This document shows, in pieces, positions 1-9,483 of a stretch of 64,000 nt of DNA. Source of the stretch: Haloterrigena sp. KLK7 (GTDB taxonomy: Archaea; Halobacteriota; Halobacteria; Halobacteriales; Natrialbaceae). Both the position numbers and the translations under genes were made by a program. The stretch is taken from assembly GCF_037914945.1 (NCBI RefSeq), contig NZ_CP149787.1, positions 3,472,001 through 3,536,000 of the forward strand, written 5' to 3'. Position 1 is the stretch's first letter. Each line of letters begins with the position of its first letter. The notes under the pieces were generated by a model. It did no database searches, was not told the DNA's origin, and saw nothing but the letters and a program-made list of their open reading frames with translations.

Positions 1-480
1 GACGGTGACGTCGTCGCCGAGCGACCCGGGCGACGGCTGGACCACGGCGATGACGCCGACCAGTCCGAGCACGAAGCCGACGACGCCGCCGAGCGAGAGC
101 CGTTCTTCGGGGAGAACGACGCCGGCGAACGCCGCCGTGAGGATCGGAGCCGTACTGACGAGCGTCGCCGCGACCGCGCCCGAGACGTACAGTTCGCCGA
201 GGTACAACAGCCCGTGATAGAGCGCGATGACGAAGACGCCGGCGACGGTCACCGCCAGCCACTCCGCCCGGCCTCGCGGTCGCGTCCGATCGGTCACGAC
301 GGCCGCGTATCCGAAGACGATCCCGCCGGCGATCGCGTAGCGGAGGCCGGCGAACAGCAGCGGCGGCACGTATTCGAGCCCGATCTCGATCGCCACGAAC
401 GACGTTCCCCAGCAGAGCGCGAGCATCGAAAAGAGCACCGCTTCGCGGTACTCGTCCGGAACTGAGTCGAGTAGTCTCAT
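1..480 (-). CDS. EamA/DMT-family membrane transporter (partial, C-terminus outside window)
   Basis: The 160 visible residues open with MRLLDSVPDEYREAV and run through hydrophobic helices containing LCWGTSFVAIEIGL and PPLLFAGLRYAIAGG, typical of the first EamA repeat of drug/metabolite transporters. The family has ten transmembrane helices in two repeats, so about half the protein lies beyond the left edge. The substrate cannot be read from the sequence. The gene is divergent from the Lrp-type regulator at 661, which is a plausible local controller (inference). The ATG at 478-480 was chosen because the reading frame upstream is AT-rich and not protein-like. Confidence 0.85.
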   Translation of the reverse strand, partial: MRLLDSVPDEYREAVLFSMLALCWGTSFVAIEIGLEYVPPLLFAGLRYAIAGGIVFGYAAVVTDRTRPRGRAEWLAVTVAGVFVIALYHGLLYLGELYVSGAVAATLVSTAPILTAAFAGVVLPEERLSLGGVVGFVLGLVGVIAVVQPSPGSLGDDVTV

Positions 481-660
481 ATTCGATTCGGAAATCACTC
501 CGATATTTAGATCCTTCTACGACCGATCGGATATCTCCGGATTGAGAACCACACATATGGATGTATTCCGAACGACTCCCCATATACAGTCCCAGACTTG
601 CAGAAAACTCTAATTACATCGGTCGAAAGACACATCTCGCTGGTCGTCGAACAGCGATTC
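481..660. promoter_or_regulatory. divergent promoter region between EamA transporter and Lrp-type regulator
   Basis: This 180-nt AT-richer gap separates two divergent genes. It holds candidate TATA-like stretches (gatatttaga near 511, ctctaattac near 608) and must contain both promoters. An autoregulatory Lrp-family operator would be expected here from family knowledge, but I see no clear long palindrome. Confidence 0.4.
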
Positions 661-1149
661 ATGGCCATCGACGAACGCGACGTGCGCCTGCTGAAGGCGA
701 TCGCCGAACTCGAGACGGGGAGCCCGGAACGGCTCCACGAGGCGACCGGGATCCCGGTCTCGACGATCCACTACCGGCTCAACAATCTCCGAGAAGAAGG
801 GATCATCGCAAACGATCGCTACGAGATCGACCTCGAGGAACTCGGGCTCGGGGTCACCGTCTTAGTCGAGGTTCACGCCGACTACCAGGGATCGTACGAG
901 GAGTTCGCGGACCGACTGCTGACCGTCGAGGGCGTCACGAACGTCTACTTCACGATGGGCGAGACGGACTTCATCGTCGTCGCGCGGCTGAGCGGCAGCG
1001 AGATGGTCGAGCGACTGATCGCCGAGTTCGAACAGCTCGAGGGCGTCGAACGGACCGACTCGACGTTCGTCATCTCGGCGATCGAGGAACGGGACGCGCT
1101 CCAGAGCTACGAATTGGAGACGCTGCTCGAGGAACTGACCGACGAGTGA
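661..1149 (+). CDS. Lrp/AsnC-family transcriptional regulator
   Basis: This is a 162-aa protein. Residues 1-50 form a winged helix (MAIDERDVRLLKAIAEL, then GIPVSTIHYRLNNLREEGII as the recognition region). Residues about 60-140 form a RAM/AsnC ligand domain (VTVLVEVHA, VYFTMGETDFIVVARL). Length and domain order match archaeal Lrp proteins, which bind DNA as dimers or octamers and sense small molecules, often amino acids. The ATG at 661 was preferred over an upstream TTG at 598, because residues before it do not look like Lrp and homologues start with M-x-LDE/ID. The divergent transporter is a likely target (inference). Confidence 0.88.
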   Translation: MAIDERDVRLLKAIAELETGSPERLHEATGIPVSTIHYRLNNLREEGIIANDRYEIDLEELGLGVTVLVEVHADYQGSYEEFADRLLTVEGVTNVYFTMGETDFIVVARLSGSEMVERLIAEFEQLEGVERTDSTFVISAIEERDALQSYELETLLEELTDE

Positions 1150-1210
1150 GAATCGACCGAACGCGATCGACGTACGGAACCCGAATTGAGACGGGCTCGA
1201 GGCGGGATTC

Positions 1211-3079
1211 CTACGCGCGCTTCTGGATCTCCTCGCGGAGCAGTTCGCTCACGAGGTCGCCGTCCGCTTTCCCGCGCAGGGCCCCCATGCACTCGCCCAT
1301 GAGACCCGAGAACGCCTGCATTCCCTCTTCTTCGACCTGCTCCTCGTTACGTTCGACGACGTCGACGACGGCGTCGCGGACCTCCTCCTCGTCGGCACCG
1401 CCGAGCCCGGCTTCTTCGGCCGCCTCCTCGGCGGTTCGGTCCGGTTCCTCGGCCAGCGCGGTCAGCAGGTCCGGTACGCCCTCGTTGGGGAGGTCGCCGC
1501 TCTCGGCCATCGCGAAGACGCCCTCGAGGTGCGCCCGCGTCAGGTTCTCGACGGGGACGTCGTCCCGGCGGAGCTCGGTCAGCGTCGACTCGAGCGTCGA
1601 CGCCGCGAGCGTCGGATCGATCCCGTCGGCGACGACGTCCTCGAACAGCGGCATGTACTCGCCGTAGGCGACCTGTTCGGCCAGTCCAGCGCCGAGGCCG
1701 TACTCGTCCTGGTAGCGCTCGACCTTGTCGGTCAGCAGCTCCGGCTCGGGAACCTCGCTGGGATCGGGTTCGACCGGCGGCACGTCCGTCTCGGGGTACA
1801 TCCGCGCCGCGCCCGGGAGGGGACGGAGGTAGCGGGTCGTCCCGTCGTCGTTCGCGTCGCGGGTCTCCTCGGGGACGCCCTCGAGGGCGGTCGCGGCGCG
1901 CTCGGCGGCGGCGTCGATGGCCGCCTCCGCCACGTCGGTGTCGGCGGCGACGATGGCGACGGCGTCTTCGGGCCCGGCGCCGACGGCCTCGCGCAGGTCG
2001 TCGACCTCGTCTTCCGTCACGCCGTAGGCCGGCAGTTCGTCCGTGTGGAAGATCCCGCCCGCGCCGTGGTGCTTCGCGTGATCGGAGAGTTCGGTCCCCA
2101 GACGGCGGTCGGGAGCGATCTCGCGGCCGACGATTCCGTCGAAGCCGTAGAGCGCCACCGCGGTGACGGAGCCGCCCGAGTTCAGCGCCCCCGAAATAAC
2201 GCCGCTATCGGTGTCCTCGAAGACGTCCGTCACGTCCTGGACCTCGCCCACGGAGGCCTCGCGTTCCTGTAACTCTTCGGCGATATCGACGAGTTCGGCC
2301 TGCCTGGCGACCTCGTTGCGGACGATGTCGTCGATGTCGTCTAAGCTCTGGACGCCCTTGATCTCGACGCGGGCGCCCTCCTCGATGGAGACGTTGACGT
2401 CCTGACGGATCGTTCCCAGTCCGCGCTTGACCTTCCCGGTCGAGCGCAGCAACATCCCGATGCGCTCGGCGGCCTCGAGGGCCTGCTCGGGCGTCGAGAT
2501 GTCCGGACTCGTGCCGATCTCGACCAGCGGAATCCCCAGCCGATCGAGGCTGTAGCGCACGCCGTCGTCGGTCTCTTCGACGCGCTGGGCGCTCTCCTCC
2601 TCGAGCAGCATGTCCTCGATTCCCACTGCGCCCTCGCTGGTCTCGATCTCGCCCTCGGTGGCGATCAGCGTCGAGCGCTGGAACCCCGTCGTGTTGGAGC
2701 CGTCGACCACGATCTTGCGCATCACGTGGGCCTGGTCGACCGGCTTCATGTCCATCAACTGGGCGATCTCGAGGGCCGTCTCGAGGGCCTCCGCGTCCAA
2801 CTCGTGGGGCGGCTCGTCGTCCTCCTCGACGAGACAGGTCGTGTCGTACGCGAGGTACTCGAACTCGCGGTCGACCCTGCTCTCCTCTAAGGCGGCCTGG
2901 TCGATCTCGCCCAGTTCGCTCCGCGTCGGGTGGAGGTAGCGCGTGAACTCGCGCGTCGACTCCTCCGGTTCGCGGAGCTCGGTGGGACACTGGCAGAACA
3001 GCTTCGTCGCCGTGTCGAGTTGCTGGTGGATCTCCAGCCCGGCGACGAGTCCGAGCTCGTCGTAATCGTACTCGCTCAT
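1211..3079 (-). CDS. gatE: glutamyl-tRNA(Gln) amidotransferase subunit E
   Basis: This 622-aa protein is the kinase/transamidase subunit of the archaeal GatDE complex, which converts Glu-tRNA(Gln) to Gln-tRNA(Gln). The N-terminus (LGLVAGLEIHQQLDT, KLFCQCPTELREP) is the GatB/GatE cradle. GatB/E core motifs follow (DGSNTTGFQRSTLIATEGEI, RLGIPLVEIGTSPDI, RQDVNVSIEEGARVEIKGVQ). A middle AspRS-like GAD insertion, typical of GatE and absent from GatB, contains FDGIVGREIAPDRRLGTEL. The C-terminal helical YqeY-like tail ends in SGLMGECMGALRGKADGDLV. The start at 3079 (MSEYDYDELG) was chosen over a longer frame whose extra 70 residues are not conserved in character. The partner gatD is not in the window. 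Confidence 0.97.
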   Translation of the reverse strand: MSEYDYDELGLVAGLEIHQQLDTATKLFCQCPTELREPEESTREFTRYLHPTRSELGEIDQAALEESRVDREFEYLAYDTTCLVEEDDEPPHELDAEALETALEIAQLMDMKPVDQAHVMRKIVVDGSNTTGFQRSTLIATEGEIETSEGAVGIEDMLLEEESAQRVEETDDGVRYSLDRLGIPLVEIGTSPDISTPEQALEAAERIGMLLRSTGKVKRGLGTIRQDVNVSIEEGARVEIKGVQSLDDIDDIVRNEVARQAELVDIAEELQEREASVGEVQDVTDVFEDTDSGVISGALNSGGSVTAVALYGFDGIVGREIAPDRRLGTELSDHAKHHGAGGIFHTDELPAYGVTEDEVDDLREAVGAGPEDAVAIVAADTDVAEAAIDAAAERAATALEGVPEETRDANDDGTTRYLRPLPGAARMYPETDVPPVEPDPSEVPEPELLTDKVERYQDEYGLGAGLAEQVAYGEYMPLFEDVVADGIDPTLAASTLESTLTELRRDDVPVENLTRAHLEGVFAMAESGDLPNEGVPDLLTALAEEPDRTAEEAAEEAGLGGADEEEVRDAVVDVVERNEEQVEEEGMQAFSGLMGECMGALRGKADGDLVSELLREEIQKRA

Positions 3080-3236
3080 TGGCGCCCACTCGGAGGCGGA
3101 GCGGTAAAAAACCGTCCAGTTGCGCTCAGTATGCGAGCGGTCTCGTGTCCCTCTGGGATCGGTCACTTCATTTGCGGATGCAGCACTCGCATTGCTCATG
3201 ACACACTTTTTACGCCATTGTATAGTCCCTGTCCGT

Positions 3237-3620
3237 ATGGATCCGTCCGATTTTCTCCATAACGGGACAGTCAGCGTATCGGACGACACATATGCAGTCT
3301 GCCGGACCGATCACAATCATCCCGGTGCATTTGCGACCATTCAAGACGAGACGGAGACCACGGTGGTCGTCGAGCAGGATAATGTCGATACGATCGATGC
3401 CAGTGAGATTGAGTCCGGGTGGAAGCGACTGACGTTCGAGATGGATCTCCCGTTTGAACTCGTTGGCTTTCTGGCGGCGGTTGCATCAGCCCTTGCCGAA
3501 GTAGATGTTTCGGTGTTCGTCATCTCTACGTACTCAACCGATCACGTGTTTGTCAAGGAAGACGAGCTTGATGCTGCTGTACTGCGACTCGAAGATTTGG
3601 GATGTAACGTCACCGACTGA
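3237..3620 (+). CDS. ACT-domain protein (CASTOR/GATSL-like)
   Basis: This 127-aa protein has an N-terminal beta-rich half (SDDTYAVCRTDHNHPGAFAT) and a C-terminal ACT-like half. The latter reads PFELVGFLAAVASALAEVDV followed by SVFVISTYSTDHVFVKEDEL, matching small ACT-domain proteins that bind amino acids. The start ATG at 3237 sits a short distance after an AT-rich TATA-like run (actttttac near 3205), consistent with a short-leader transcript. Codon use is noticeably more AT-tolerant than in neighbouring genes (ttt, gca, gat are frequent), hinting at different ancestry or low expression. The exact ligand is unknown. Confidence 0.75.
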   Translation: MDPSDFLHNGTVSVSDDTYAVCRTDHNHPGAFATIQDETETTVVVEQDNVDTIDASEIESGWKRLTFEMDLPFELVGFLAAVASALAEVDVSVFVISTYSTDHVFVKEDELDAAVLRLEDLGCNVTD

Positions 3621-3832
3621 TGGCGATCGACAGTGAGATCCACGATACCTGTAGACCGAACTCGTTCTCCGTCTCGTACGTCGATTGTGGCAATGTTCAG
3701 AAATACGGGTAGCAGCTCCGGTCAGTGTTTTTCCACTGAACGCGAATTTCCGCTGAGAATCCGTTGAACGAACGCTATCGCTGTCGCAAGAGCAAGCCCA
3801 ACGGCTACGCCCCGCTGTCCGCTCACTCGAGT

Positions 3833-3979
3833 ATGGTCAGACTCTCCACGATCGTAATCCTGCTCGCGATCGTCCTCGGTATCGGTCTCATCCCGATCCC
3901 CATCATTCCCGGGGTCGGCATCGTCGTCGGAATCTCGGGGATCGTACTCGGCATTATCCTGCGAGTCCTCGGGCACTGA
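3833..3979 (+). CDS. tiny hydrophobic membrane protein (48 aa)
   Basis: The product is a 48-residue, almost wholly hydrophobic peptide (MVRLSTIVILLAIVLGIGLI, then PIPIIPGVGIVVGIS) ending LRVLGH. It would form one or two membrane helices. Third codon positions are strongly GC on this strand, which favours it over the opposite-strand frame covering 3722-3976. Function unknown; it resembles many short conserved haloarchaeal membrane peptides. The neighbours give no operon link. Confidence 0.5.
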   Translation: MVRLSTIVILLAIVLGIGLIPIPIIPGVGIVVGISGIVLGIILRVLGH

Positions 3980-4232
3980 GCGTAGTCGCTCGAGGAGCCC
4001 GCTGGAACGCCCGCACTCGACAGTCCACGTCTTCCGTCTGGGAATAATGTCACCATAAGACTACATACTGGGCGATATCGGTGACGGAATCGAACGATAC
4101 GGCATCCCGACAGATATTTATCAAGTAAATTAGGTAGATATTCGGGATCGTCCCACCAGATATGTCTGCGAGACTGGAAATCTCGTAATTAAGGCCCAAA
4201 AGCAATATCTCGGAACGAAATCTGCCCGAATA
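3980..4232. promoter_or_regulatory. AT-rich leader region of the acyltransferase gene
   Basis: The 253 nt before the acyltransferase ATG are markedly AT-rich compared with the surroundings (for example agatatttatcaagtaaatt near 4111-4130). They include TATA-like runs and no convincing ORF. Such patches often flank acquired surface-polysaccharide genes in haloarchaea (inference). Confidence 0.35.
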
Positions 4233-5348
4233 ATGTCCGAGCGCATCTACAGTATAGACGCAATGCGCATCATCGCGATGGCATTTATTATCACAATACA
4301 TACAGACCCGTTCAGAGGGATCGGGGTGTACGGCGATGCTCTCAACTTCTTGATAGACTCGTCCGCGCGGTTCGCGGTTCCGTTCTTTTTCGTGACGTCC
4401 GGGTACTTTTTCGCCCGCAAGACCGCTCGCCGCGATCCGGTCAGATACTTCGCCGCGCGAGCGGCGTCGATCTCGTCGATCTACGTGTTCGGGCTGTTGC
4501 TCTCCGCCCCGGTGTTCCTCGCGGGGACGGCCGTACGCGCCGGTATCGAGAACCGTGACGTCGTGAACGCCGTCGTTCTCAAACTGACCGAGTTCGTCTC
4601 GCCGCTCGCGCTGCTGTACTACGGCAATTCGGTGAGCGAGATCCTCTGGTTCCTTCCGGCGCTGCTCTTCTCGCTCGCGATCATCTGTTCGCTCATCGTC
4701 TTCGGCGCCACGAGATACCTGGTGCCGATTTCGCTCGGCTTACACGTCGTCGGCCTCCTCGGAGCGAGCTACACGATGTTCGTGGACGTTCCGTTCGAAG
4801 TCAGGGACGCGCTGTTCTTCGGGTTCTTTTACACCAGCCTCGGATACGCCCTCCACTCGAGCGAGTGGCGACCGAGTTCCGATCGAAGCGCGCTCTTCCT
4901 CGGCGCGACCGTCCTCTTCGGTGCGCTCCACGTCGTCGAACGATACGTTCTGGGATACGTCCTGACGGGCGAGACGTTCGGGCACGGCGTCTACACGTCG
5001 AGTTACACGATCGCGACGGCGCTCGTCACGCTCTCGCTGTTCCTGTTCCTCCTGTCTCGTCCCGCCCTCGGCGCGCGGACGCCGCTCCCCGAGTGGGGGA
5101 AGTACGCCGTCGGCGTTTACGTCGCACACCCTGCCGTTCTGTTCGCGCTCGAGACGACGGCCGAGGTGCTGGCGGTGACGGGACACGAGATCCGAACCAC
5201 GTTCCTGTGGCACTTCCTGTTGACCCCGGCGACCTTCTTCGGCGCCTTGCTCGTCTACATCGGGGCACACAGGGTCGGTGCGATCGAGATCGGCGGCTCC
5301 CACCTCCCGAGCGTTCGATCGATCGGCAAGTACGTACAACGTCAGTAG
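4233..5348 (+). CDS. acyltransferase family 3 integral membrane protein
   Basis: This 371-aa polytopic protein begins RIYSIDAMRIIAMAFIITIH, the N-terminal signature of acyltransferase-3 (OafA/WecH type) proteins, with the conserved histidine at the end of helix 1. It continues SARFAVPFFFVTSGYFFARK, also typical. About ten hydrophobic helices follow. These proteins transfer acetyl, succinyl or similar groups from the cytoplasm onto surface glycans or lipids. No glycosyltransferases sit beside it, so the acceptor is unknown. The start ATG at 4233 follows AT-rich DNA. Confidence 0.85.
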   Translation: MSERIYSIDAMRIIAMAFIITIHTDPFRGIGVYGDALNFLIDSSARFAVPFFFVTSGYFFARKTARRDPVRYFAARAASISSIYVFGLLLSAPVFLAGTAVRAGIENRDVVNAVVLKLTEFVSPLALLYYGNSVSEILWFLPALLFSLAIICSLIVFGATRYLVPISLGLHVVGLLGASYTMFVDVPFEVRDALFFGFFYTSLGYALHSSEWRPSSDRSALFLGATVLFGALHVVERYVLGYVLTGETFGHGVYTSSYTIATALVTLSLFLFLLSRPALGARTPLPEWGKYAVGVYVAHPAVLFALETTAEVLAVTGHEIRTTFLWHFLLTPATFFGALLVYIGAHRVGAIEIGGSHLPSVRSIGKYVQRQ

Positions 5349-5384
5349 GCGTTCGACGCGGTCGCGATCGGCGTCACCGTCCGG

Positions 5385-6860
5385 TCAGTCGTTCGAGGAC
5401 TCGGCCGACACGCCCGAACTCGAGTCGCCGTCCGACGAACTCGAGCCGGTCTCCGACGATCCGAAATCGGCGAACGAGCACGTCGAGTCACGTTCGCTTT
5501 CGAGCGCGCTCCGGATCGCCTCGAGGACCGTCTCCGGGGTCGCCGCGAACTCGTGCCCTCGTTCCGGAGACGCAGTCGTCTCCGCTCGAGACGCGTCGTC
5601 TTCCGCCCGCGTCGCGATGACGACCGCGTCGGCCACCGCCTCGACCGACTCGAGGAGTCGCCGCGTCCCCGACCCGCCGGCGTCGAGCACGCCCTCGGTC
5701 ACGACCGTCGCGTCGGCGTCCCGAACGCGGTCCTCGAACGACGTCAGATCGGCCGCCGAGAGCGACTCGAACGGCGCCACCTCGAGGCGATCGATCCCGA
5801 GCGAGCGGGCGGTTTCGGCCGCCGTATCGCCGCTCGCGACGGGCCCGACGGAAGTTTCGAACGCCCCTCCCGCCGTCGCGAGTCTGGCGATGACGCCCGC
5901 AGCGGTCCGCCCGGTTCCGAGGACGTGGACGCGAACGCGGCGGTCGCTTCCGTCCCCCTCGGTTCGGTCCTCGGCGCCGGCGTCGTTCGGGAACGCCGTC
6001 ACCGTCTCCGTCCCCGTGACCGGGTTCCGCGTGACCGCCGCGGTCGCGTCGAAGACGGCAGAGAGCGACTCGCCGGTCAGGACCTCCCCCGGCGGACCGC
6101 TTCGGAAGATCGACCCGTCGGCGAGCATCACCAGCCGATCGCAGTAGCGCGCGGCCAGATCGAGGTCGTGGATCGCCGCGCAGACGGTCCGCCCCTCCGC
6201 GACCAGTTCGCGGACCAACTCGAGCGTCTCGATCTGGTGGTTGACGTCGAGGCTCGCCGTCGGTTCGTCGAGCAGCATGACGGGGGTCGCCTGCGCGATG
6301 GCCCGCGCGAGCACGACGCGCTGGCGCTGACCCCCGCTGACCTCGTCGATCGGCCGGTCCGCGAGGTCGGCGGTCCGCGTGCGCTCGAGGGCTCGTTCGA
6401 CCGCCTCGCGGTCCTGGACCGTCGGCGACGAGAACCGCGAGCGGTGGGGATGCCGCCCCATCTCCACGACGTCGCGGACCGGGAAGGAAAACGACAGCGT
6501 CGTGTCCTGCGGGACGACCGAGACCAGCCGACTCGAGCGCTTCGAGGTCGCGTCGTGGATATCGACGCCGTCGACGGTTACCCGCCCGGAATCGGGCTCG
6601 AGCGCGCCGCTGATCGCCCGCAGGAGCGTCGTCTTCCCGGCGCCGTTCGGGCCGACGAAGCCGACGAACTCGCCGGAGTCGACGGTCAGCGAGACGTCCT
6701 CGAGCACCGAGAGGTCGCCGAAGGACAGCGAGACGTCCTCGACGGCGATCGACGCCGGCTCGAGGGGTGACTCGCCGTCGACGTCGTCGGTTCGCTGTCC
6801 GTCCTCGTCGGTCCGATGCCTGCCGTCGTCAGTCCGGCGTCCGCTGTCGAAAAATCTCAC
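5385..6860 (-). CDS. btuD: cobalamin ABC importer ATPase with C-terminal extension
   Basis: Of 491 aa, residues about 36-270 are the ATPase: Walker [10 protein letters not shown] (70-78), signature SGGQRQR (175-181), Walker B MLLDEPT (195-201) and switch [12 protein letters not shown]. This is the BtuD/FhuC type that pairs with BtuC-like permeases. Residues about 305-460 form an extra globular domain ([20 protein letters not shown]...), followed by a Ser/Asp-rich tail. Extended BtuD proteins are known in haloarchaea (recalled, not checked). The GTG start at 6858-6860 overlaps the btuC TGA (GTGTGA), so translation is probably coupled. The next in-frame Met lies inside the ATPase core, so the GTG is the only sensible start. 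Confidence 0.88.
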   Translation of the reverse strand: MRFFDSGRRTDDGRHRTDEDGQRTDDVDGESPLEPASIAVEDVSLSFGDLSVLEDVSLTVDSGEFVGFVGPNGAGKTTLLRAISGALEPDSGRVTVDGVDIHDATSKRSSRLVSVVPQDTTLSFSFPVRDVVEMGRHPHRSRFSSPTVQDREAVERALERTRTADLADRPIDEVSGGQRQRVVLARAIAQATPVMLLDEPTASLDVNHQIETLELVRELVAEGRTVCAAIHDLDLAARYCDRLVMLADGSIFRSGPPGEVLTGESLSAVFDATAAVTRNPVTGTETVTAFPNDAGAEDRTEGDGSDRRVRVHVLGTGRTAAGVIARLATAGGAFETSVGPVASGDTAAETARSLGIDRLEVAPFESLSAADLTSFEDRVRDADATVVTEGVLDAGGSGTRRLLESVEAVADAVVIATRAEDDASRAETTASPERGHEFAATPETVLEAIRSALESERDSTCSFADFGSSETGSSSSDGDSSSGVSAESSND

Positions 6861-7987
6861 ACCGAATGCACCTCCCGACGGGTGAGCAGGAACAGGAAGA
6901 AGGGCGCGCCGAGCGCGGCCGTGATGATGCCCACGGGGACGATCGGGGTGTCGATCGCGGGGCCGACGGGCAGGGGCAGCGTCCCGAGTCGCGCGATCGT
7001 GTCGGTCGCGACCAGGAACGACGCGCCGGCGAGCGCGCTGGTCGGCAGCAGGATGCGGTGGTCGGGACCGACGAGCAGCCGCATGATGTGTGGCACGACG
7101 AGACCGACGAAGCCGATGACGCCGGCGACGGCGACGCCGGCCGCCGTGACGAGGCTCGCGAGCGCGAGCAGGAGGAGCTTGGTCCGCTCGACGTCGACGC
7201 CGAGGTGGTGGGCGTCCTCCTCGCCGAGCAGGAGAACGTTCAGGTCCCGAGCGTAGGCCAGCAAGATCGCGACCCCGACGACCGTCACCGGGAGGGCGAA
7301 CTTCACGTCGCCCCACGTACTGTTGCTGAGGTGGCCCATCATCCAGACGACGGCCTGTCGGAGGTCGTCGCCGCTCTGGACGAGCATGTACGAGATCATC
7401 GCCCCGAGAAACGCCTGGACGGCGACGCCGGCCAACAGGAGCGTCGCGACCGGCGTCCGTCCGCCCTCGGTCGCGATCGCGTAGACGAGAAACGCCGTCC
7501 CCAGCGCGCCGATGAACGCCGAGAGGTGGAGACTGCCGAACGGGACCAGCGCCGGAAAGGCGATGGCCGCGACCGCGCCAGCGGCGGCGCCCGACGAGAC
7601 GCCGATGATCGACGGATCGGCCAGCGGATTTCTGAAAAAGCCCTGCATCACCGTTCCCGCGGCCGCCAGGGAAAACCCGACGGTCGCCGCGAGCGCGATC
7701 CGGGGAAGCCGAATGTCCTCGACGATGATCTGGTGGGTCGATTTGACCTCGAACGAGAAGATCGGCGTATACTCGAGACTGGGGACCGGTAGCCCGACGC
7801 CGACGCCCGGAACTATCATTCTATCGACTACTACGCCCGACGGAACGGCGACGGCGTTCAGAATCGCCATCGCGACCGTCACCGGGTCGATACTGACTGC
7901 GCCGAGAGCGGCGCTCCCGACGACGACGGCGGCGAGCAGCGCCGCGAGGCCCACCGACCACGCGACGGTCCGGATCGGGCGCGTCAT
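6857..7987 (-). CDS. btuC: cobalamin ABC importer permease
   Basis: This 376-aa FecCD/BtuC-type permease has roughly ten helices. Family motifs include [40 protein letters not shown] (the conserved NPLADP...GxSSGA region) and [20 protein letters not shown] near the C-terminus, the part that docks on the ATPase. The ATG at 7985-7987 was chosen because the upstream frame runs into the divergent btuF promoter. It overlaps btuD by four bases. btuF lies divergently across a 60-nt gap. Confidence 0.92.
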   Translation of the reverse strand: MTRPIRTVAWSVGLAALLAAVVVGSAALGAVSIDPVTVAMAILNAVAVPSGVVVDRMIVPGVGVGLPVPSLEYTPIFSFEVKSTHQIIVEDIRLPRIALAATVGFSLAAAGTVMQGFFRNPLADPSIIGVSSGAAAGAVAAIAFPALVPFGSLHLSAFIGALGTAFLVYAIATEGGRTPVATLLLAGVAVQAFLGAMISYMLVQSGDDLRQAVVWMMGHLSNSTWGDVKFALPVTVVGVAILLAYARDLNVLLLGEEDAHHLGVDVERTKLLLLALASLVTAAGVAVAGVIGFVGLVVPHIMRLLVGPDHRILLPTSALAGASFLVATDTIARLGTLPLPVGPAIDTPIVPVGIITAALGAPFFLFLLTRREVHSV

Positions 7988-8047
7988 ACATCGAAACCTC
8001 GGTTGGGTTAGACAAATATTTGTTGAAGAACCGCGACTTATCGGCTG
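7988..8047. promoter_or_regulatory. divergent btuC/btuF promoter
   Basis: Only 60 nt separate the divergent starts. The centre contains the AT-rich run acaaatatttgtt (about 8011-8023), which includes the palindrome acaaatatttgt. It can serve as a TATA element in both directions and could be an operator. There is no room for a cobalamin riboswitch, which archaea largely lack. Confidence 0.5.
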
Positions 8048-9139
8048 ATGCGACAAAAACTCGCCGTTCTCGCTATCGCCGTACTCGTTCTCTCGCTGTT
8101 CGCTCCCGCCGCGGCCGGGAGCAGTGGCACCGTTACACCGACCGCCGCGGACGCGACGCAGGCGGAGTGTGAGTTCCCGATCGAAGTAACCGACGCGACG
8201 GGCGAAACGATCACCCTCGAGGAACCGCCCGAGACCGTCGTCGCCTTACAACCGAGCGACGCGCGAACGGTCTTCGAGATCGGCGCCGAGGATCGCCTCG
8301 TCGGCGTTCCGGACAACCCGGCGGTCGCCGACCTCGAGACGGACGGCATCGAATCGGTCACCGACGGCTACCAGATCCAGCACGAGACGGTGGTCGATCT
8401 CGATCCGGACGTCGTCCTCGCCGCGAACACCACGTCCGAGTCGGACATCGAGACGCTCCGCGACGCCGGTCTCGACGTGTACCACTTCGGCGAGGCCCGA
8501 TCGATCGACGACGTCCGCAACAACACTCGCCGAACCGGGGAACTCACCGGCGAGTGCGCCGGCGCAGAAGAATCCGTCCAGTGGATGGACGAGCGCCTCG
8601 AGATCGTCGACGAGGCGCTCGAGGGTGCGGACCGACCCCTCGCGTACTACCCCATGGGTGCCGACGGAACGACGCCCGGAACCGACTCCTTCATCCACGA
8701 CGTGCTGACGACGGCCGGCGTCGAGGACCTCTCCGAAGCGGCGTCGGGTTCGTTCTACCCGCAACTGAGCGAGGAGACGATCGTCGAGGAGGATCCGGAG
8801 TGGATCATCTACCCAGACGACTCGGCGGAACCGCGGATGCCCGACGTCGCCGAAGCGACGACCGCGTACCAGTCCGGCAACCTCGTCGCCGTCGACGCAA
8901 ATCAGATCAGCCAACCCACGCCGCAGGTGATCTATCCGATCGTGGAGATCGTGGGCGAAGTACACCCGGAGGCGTACGCGGAGGCGACCGCCGACCTGAA
9001 CGAGACGAACGAAACCGCTGACGAGAACGAGACGAACGAGAGCGACGGCGAGACCGAAGACACGATCCCCGGCTTCGGGGTCCCCGTCGCGGTCGGCGCA
9101 GTCGTCGCCGCCGTCGGCGTCCTCGCGCGCCGTCGATAA
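8048..9139 (+). CDS. btuF: cobalamin-binding protein, PGF-CTERM surface-anchored
   Basis: This is a 363-aa extracytoplasmic substrate-binding protein. Residues 1-24 are a Sec-type signal ([20 protein letters not shown]). The class III binding domain follows ([53 protein letters not shown]). A Glu/Thr/Asn linker ([14 protein letters not shown]) with N-glycosylation sequons precedes a C-terminal [20 protein letters not shown] plus RRR. That tail is a PGF-CTERM signal, processed by archaeosortase and lipid-anchored in haloarchaea. It delivers cobalamin-type substrate to the BtuCD pair encoded divergently next to it. Confidence 0.9.
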   Translation: MRQKLAVLAIAVLVLSLFAPAAAGSSGTVTPTAADATQAECEFPIEVTDATGETITLEEPPETVVALQPSDARTVFEIGAEDRLVGVPDNPAVADLETDGIESVTDGYQIQHETVVDLDPDVVLAANTTSESDIETLRDAGLDVYHFGEARSIDDVRNNTRRTGELTGECAGAEESVQWMDERLEIVDEALEGADRPLAYYPMGADGTTPGTDSFIHDVLTTAGVEDLSEAASGSFYPQLSEETIVEEDPEWIIYPDDSAEPRMPDVAEATTAYQSGNLVAVDANQISQPTPQVIYPIVEIVGEVHPEAYAEATADLNETNETADENETNESDGETEDTIPGFGVPVAVGAVVAAVGVLARRR

Positions 9140-9200
9140 CCCCAGTCCCGGCCCGCCCGTTTTGAAAAGCATTTACCCGTCGGACTGCCGAGATGAGTGT

Positions 9201-9482
9201 ATGGTCGAAAACGTCATCTGGCCCGCCTATCTCGACGCGAACCGCACCCGCTCGGAGGGGCGGCGCGTCTCACGGGATCTCGCGGTCGAGGCACCGACGG
9301 TCGACGAAATCGCGAAAGCCGTCCAGCAGATCGGCTACGACGCTACGATCGAGCGGGACAAGGCCTACTCCCGGGAGCACTGGGCCGACCGGGGACGAGT
9401 CGTCGTCCGCGGCGCCGACGACTCGACGAAGAACGACCTCGTTCAGGCCGTCGCGGCGTACGTCGTCGCGATGCGCGACTGA
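9201..9482 (+). CDS. srp19: signal recognition particle 19 kDa protein
   Basis: This 93-aa SRP19 begins [20 protein letters not shown], the conserved RNA-binding start, and continues to [23 protein letters not shown]19 binds helices 6 and 8 of 7S RNA and helps load SRP54. Length matches archaeal homologues. It is followed one base later by the Gar1 gene, a linkage that suggests cotranscription of two RNA-binding proteins. The ATG at 9201 directly precedes the conserved N-terminus. Confidence 0.95.
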   Translation: MVENVIWPAYLDANRTRSEGRRVSRDLAVEAPTVDEIAKAVQQIGYDATIERDKAYSREHWADRGRVVVRGADDSTKNDLVQAVAAYVVAMRD

Positions 9483-9483
9483 C

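Noticed and set aside
3722-3976. 84-aa acidic minus-strand ORF
   Set aside because: Third-position GC and a natural membrane peptide favour the opposite strand; kept as a finding since not excluded.
7988-8047. Cobalamin riboswitch before btuF or btuC
   Set aside because: The gap is only 60 nt, far shorter than the aptamer, and such riboswitches are essentially bacterial.
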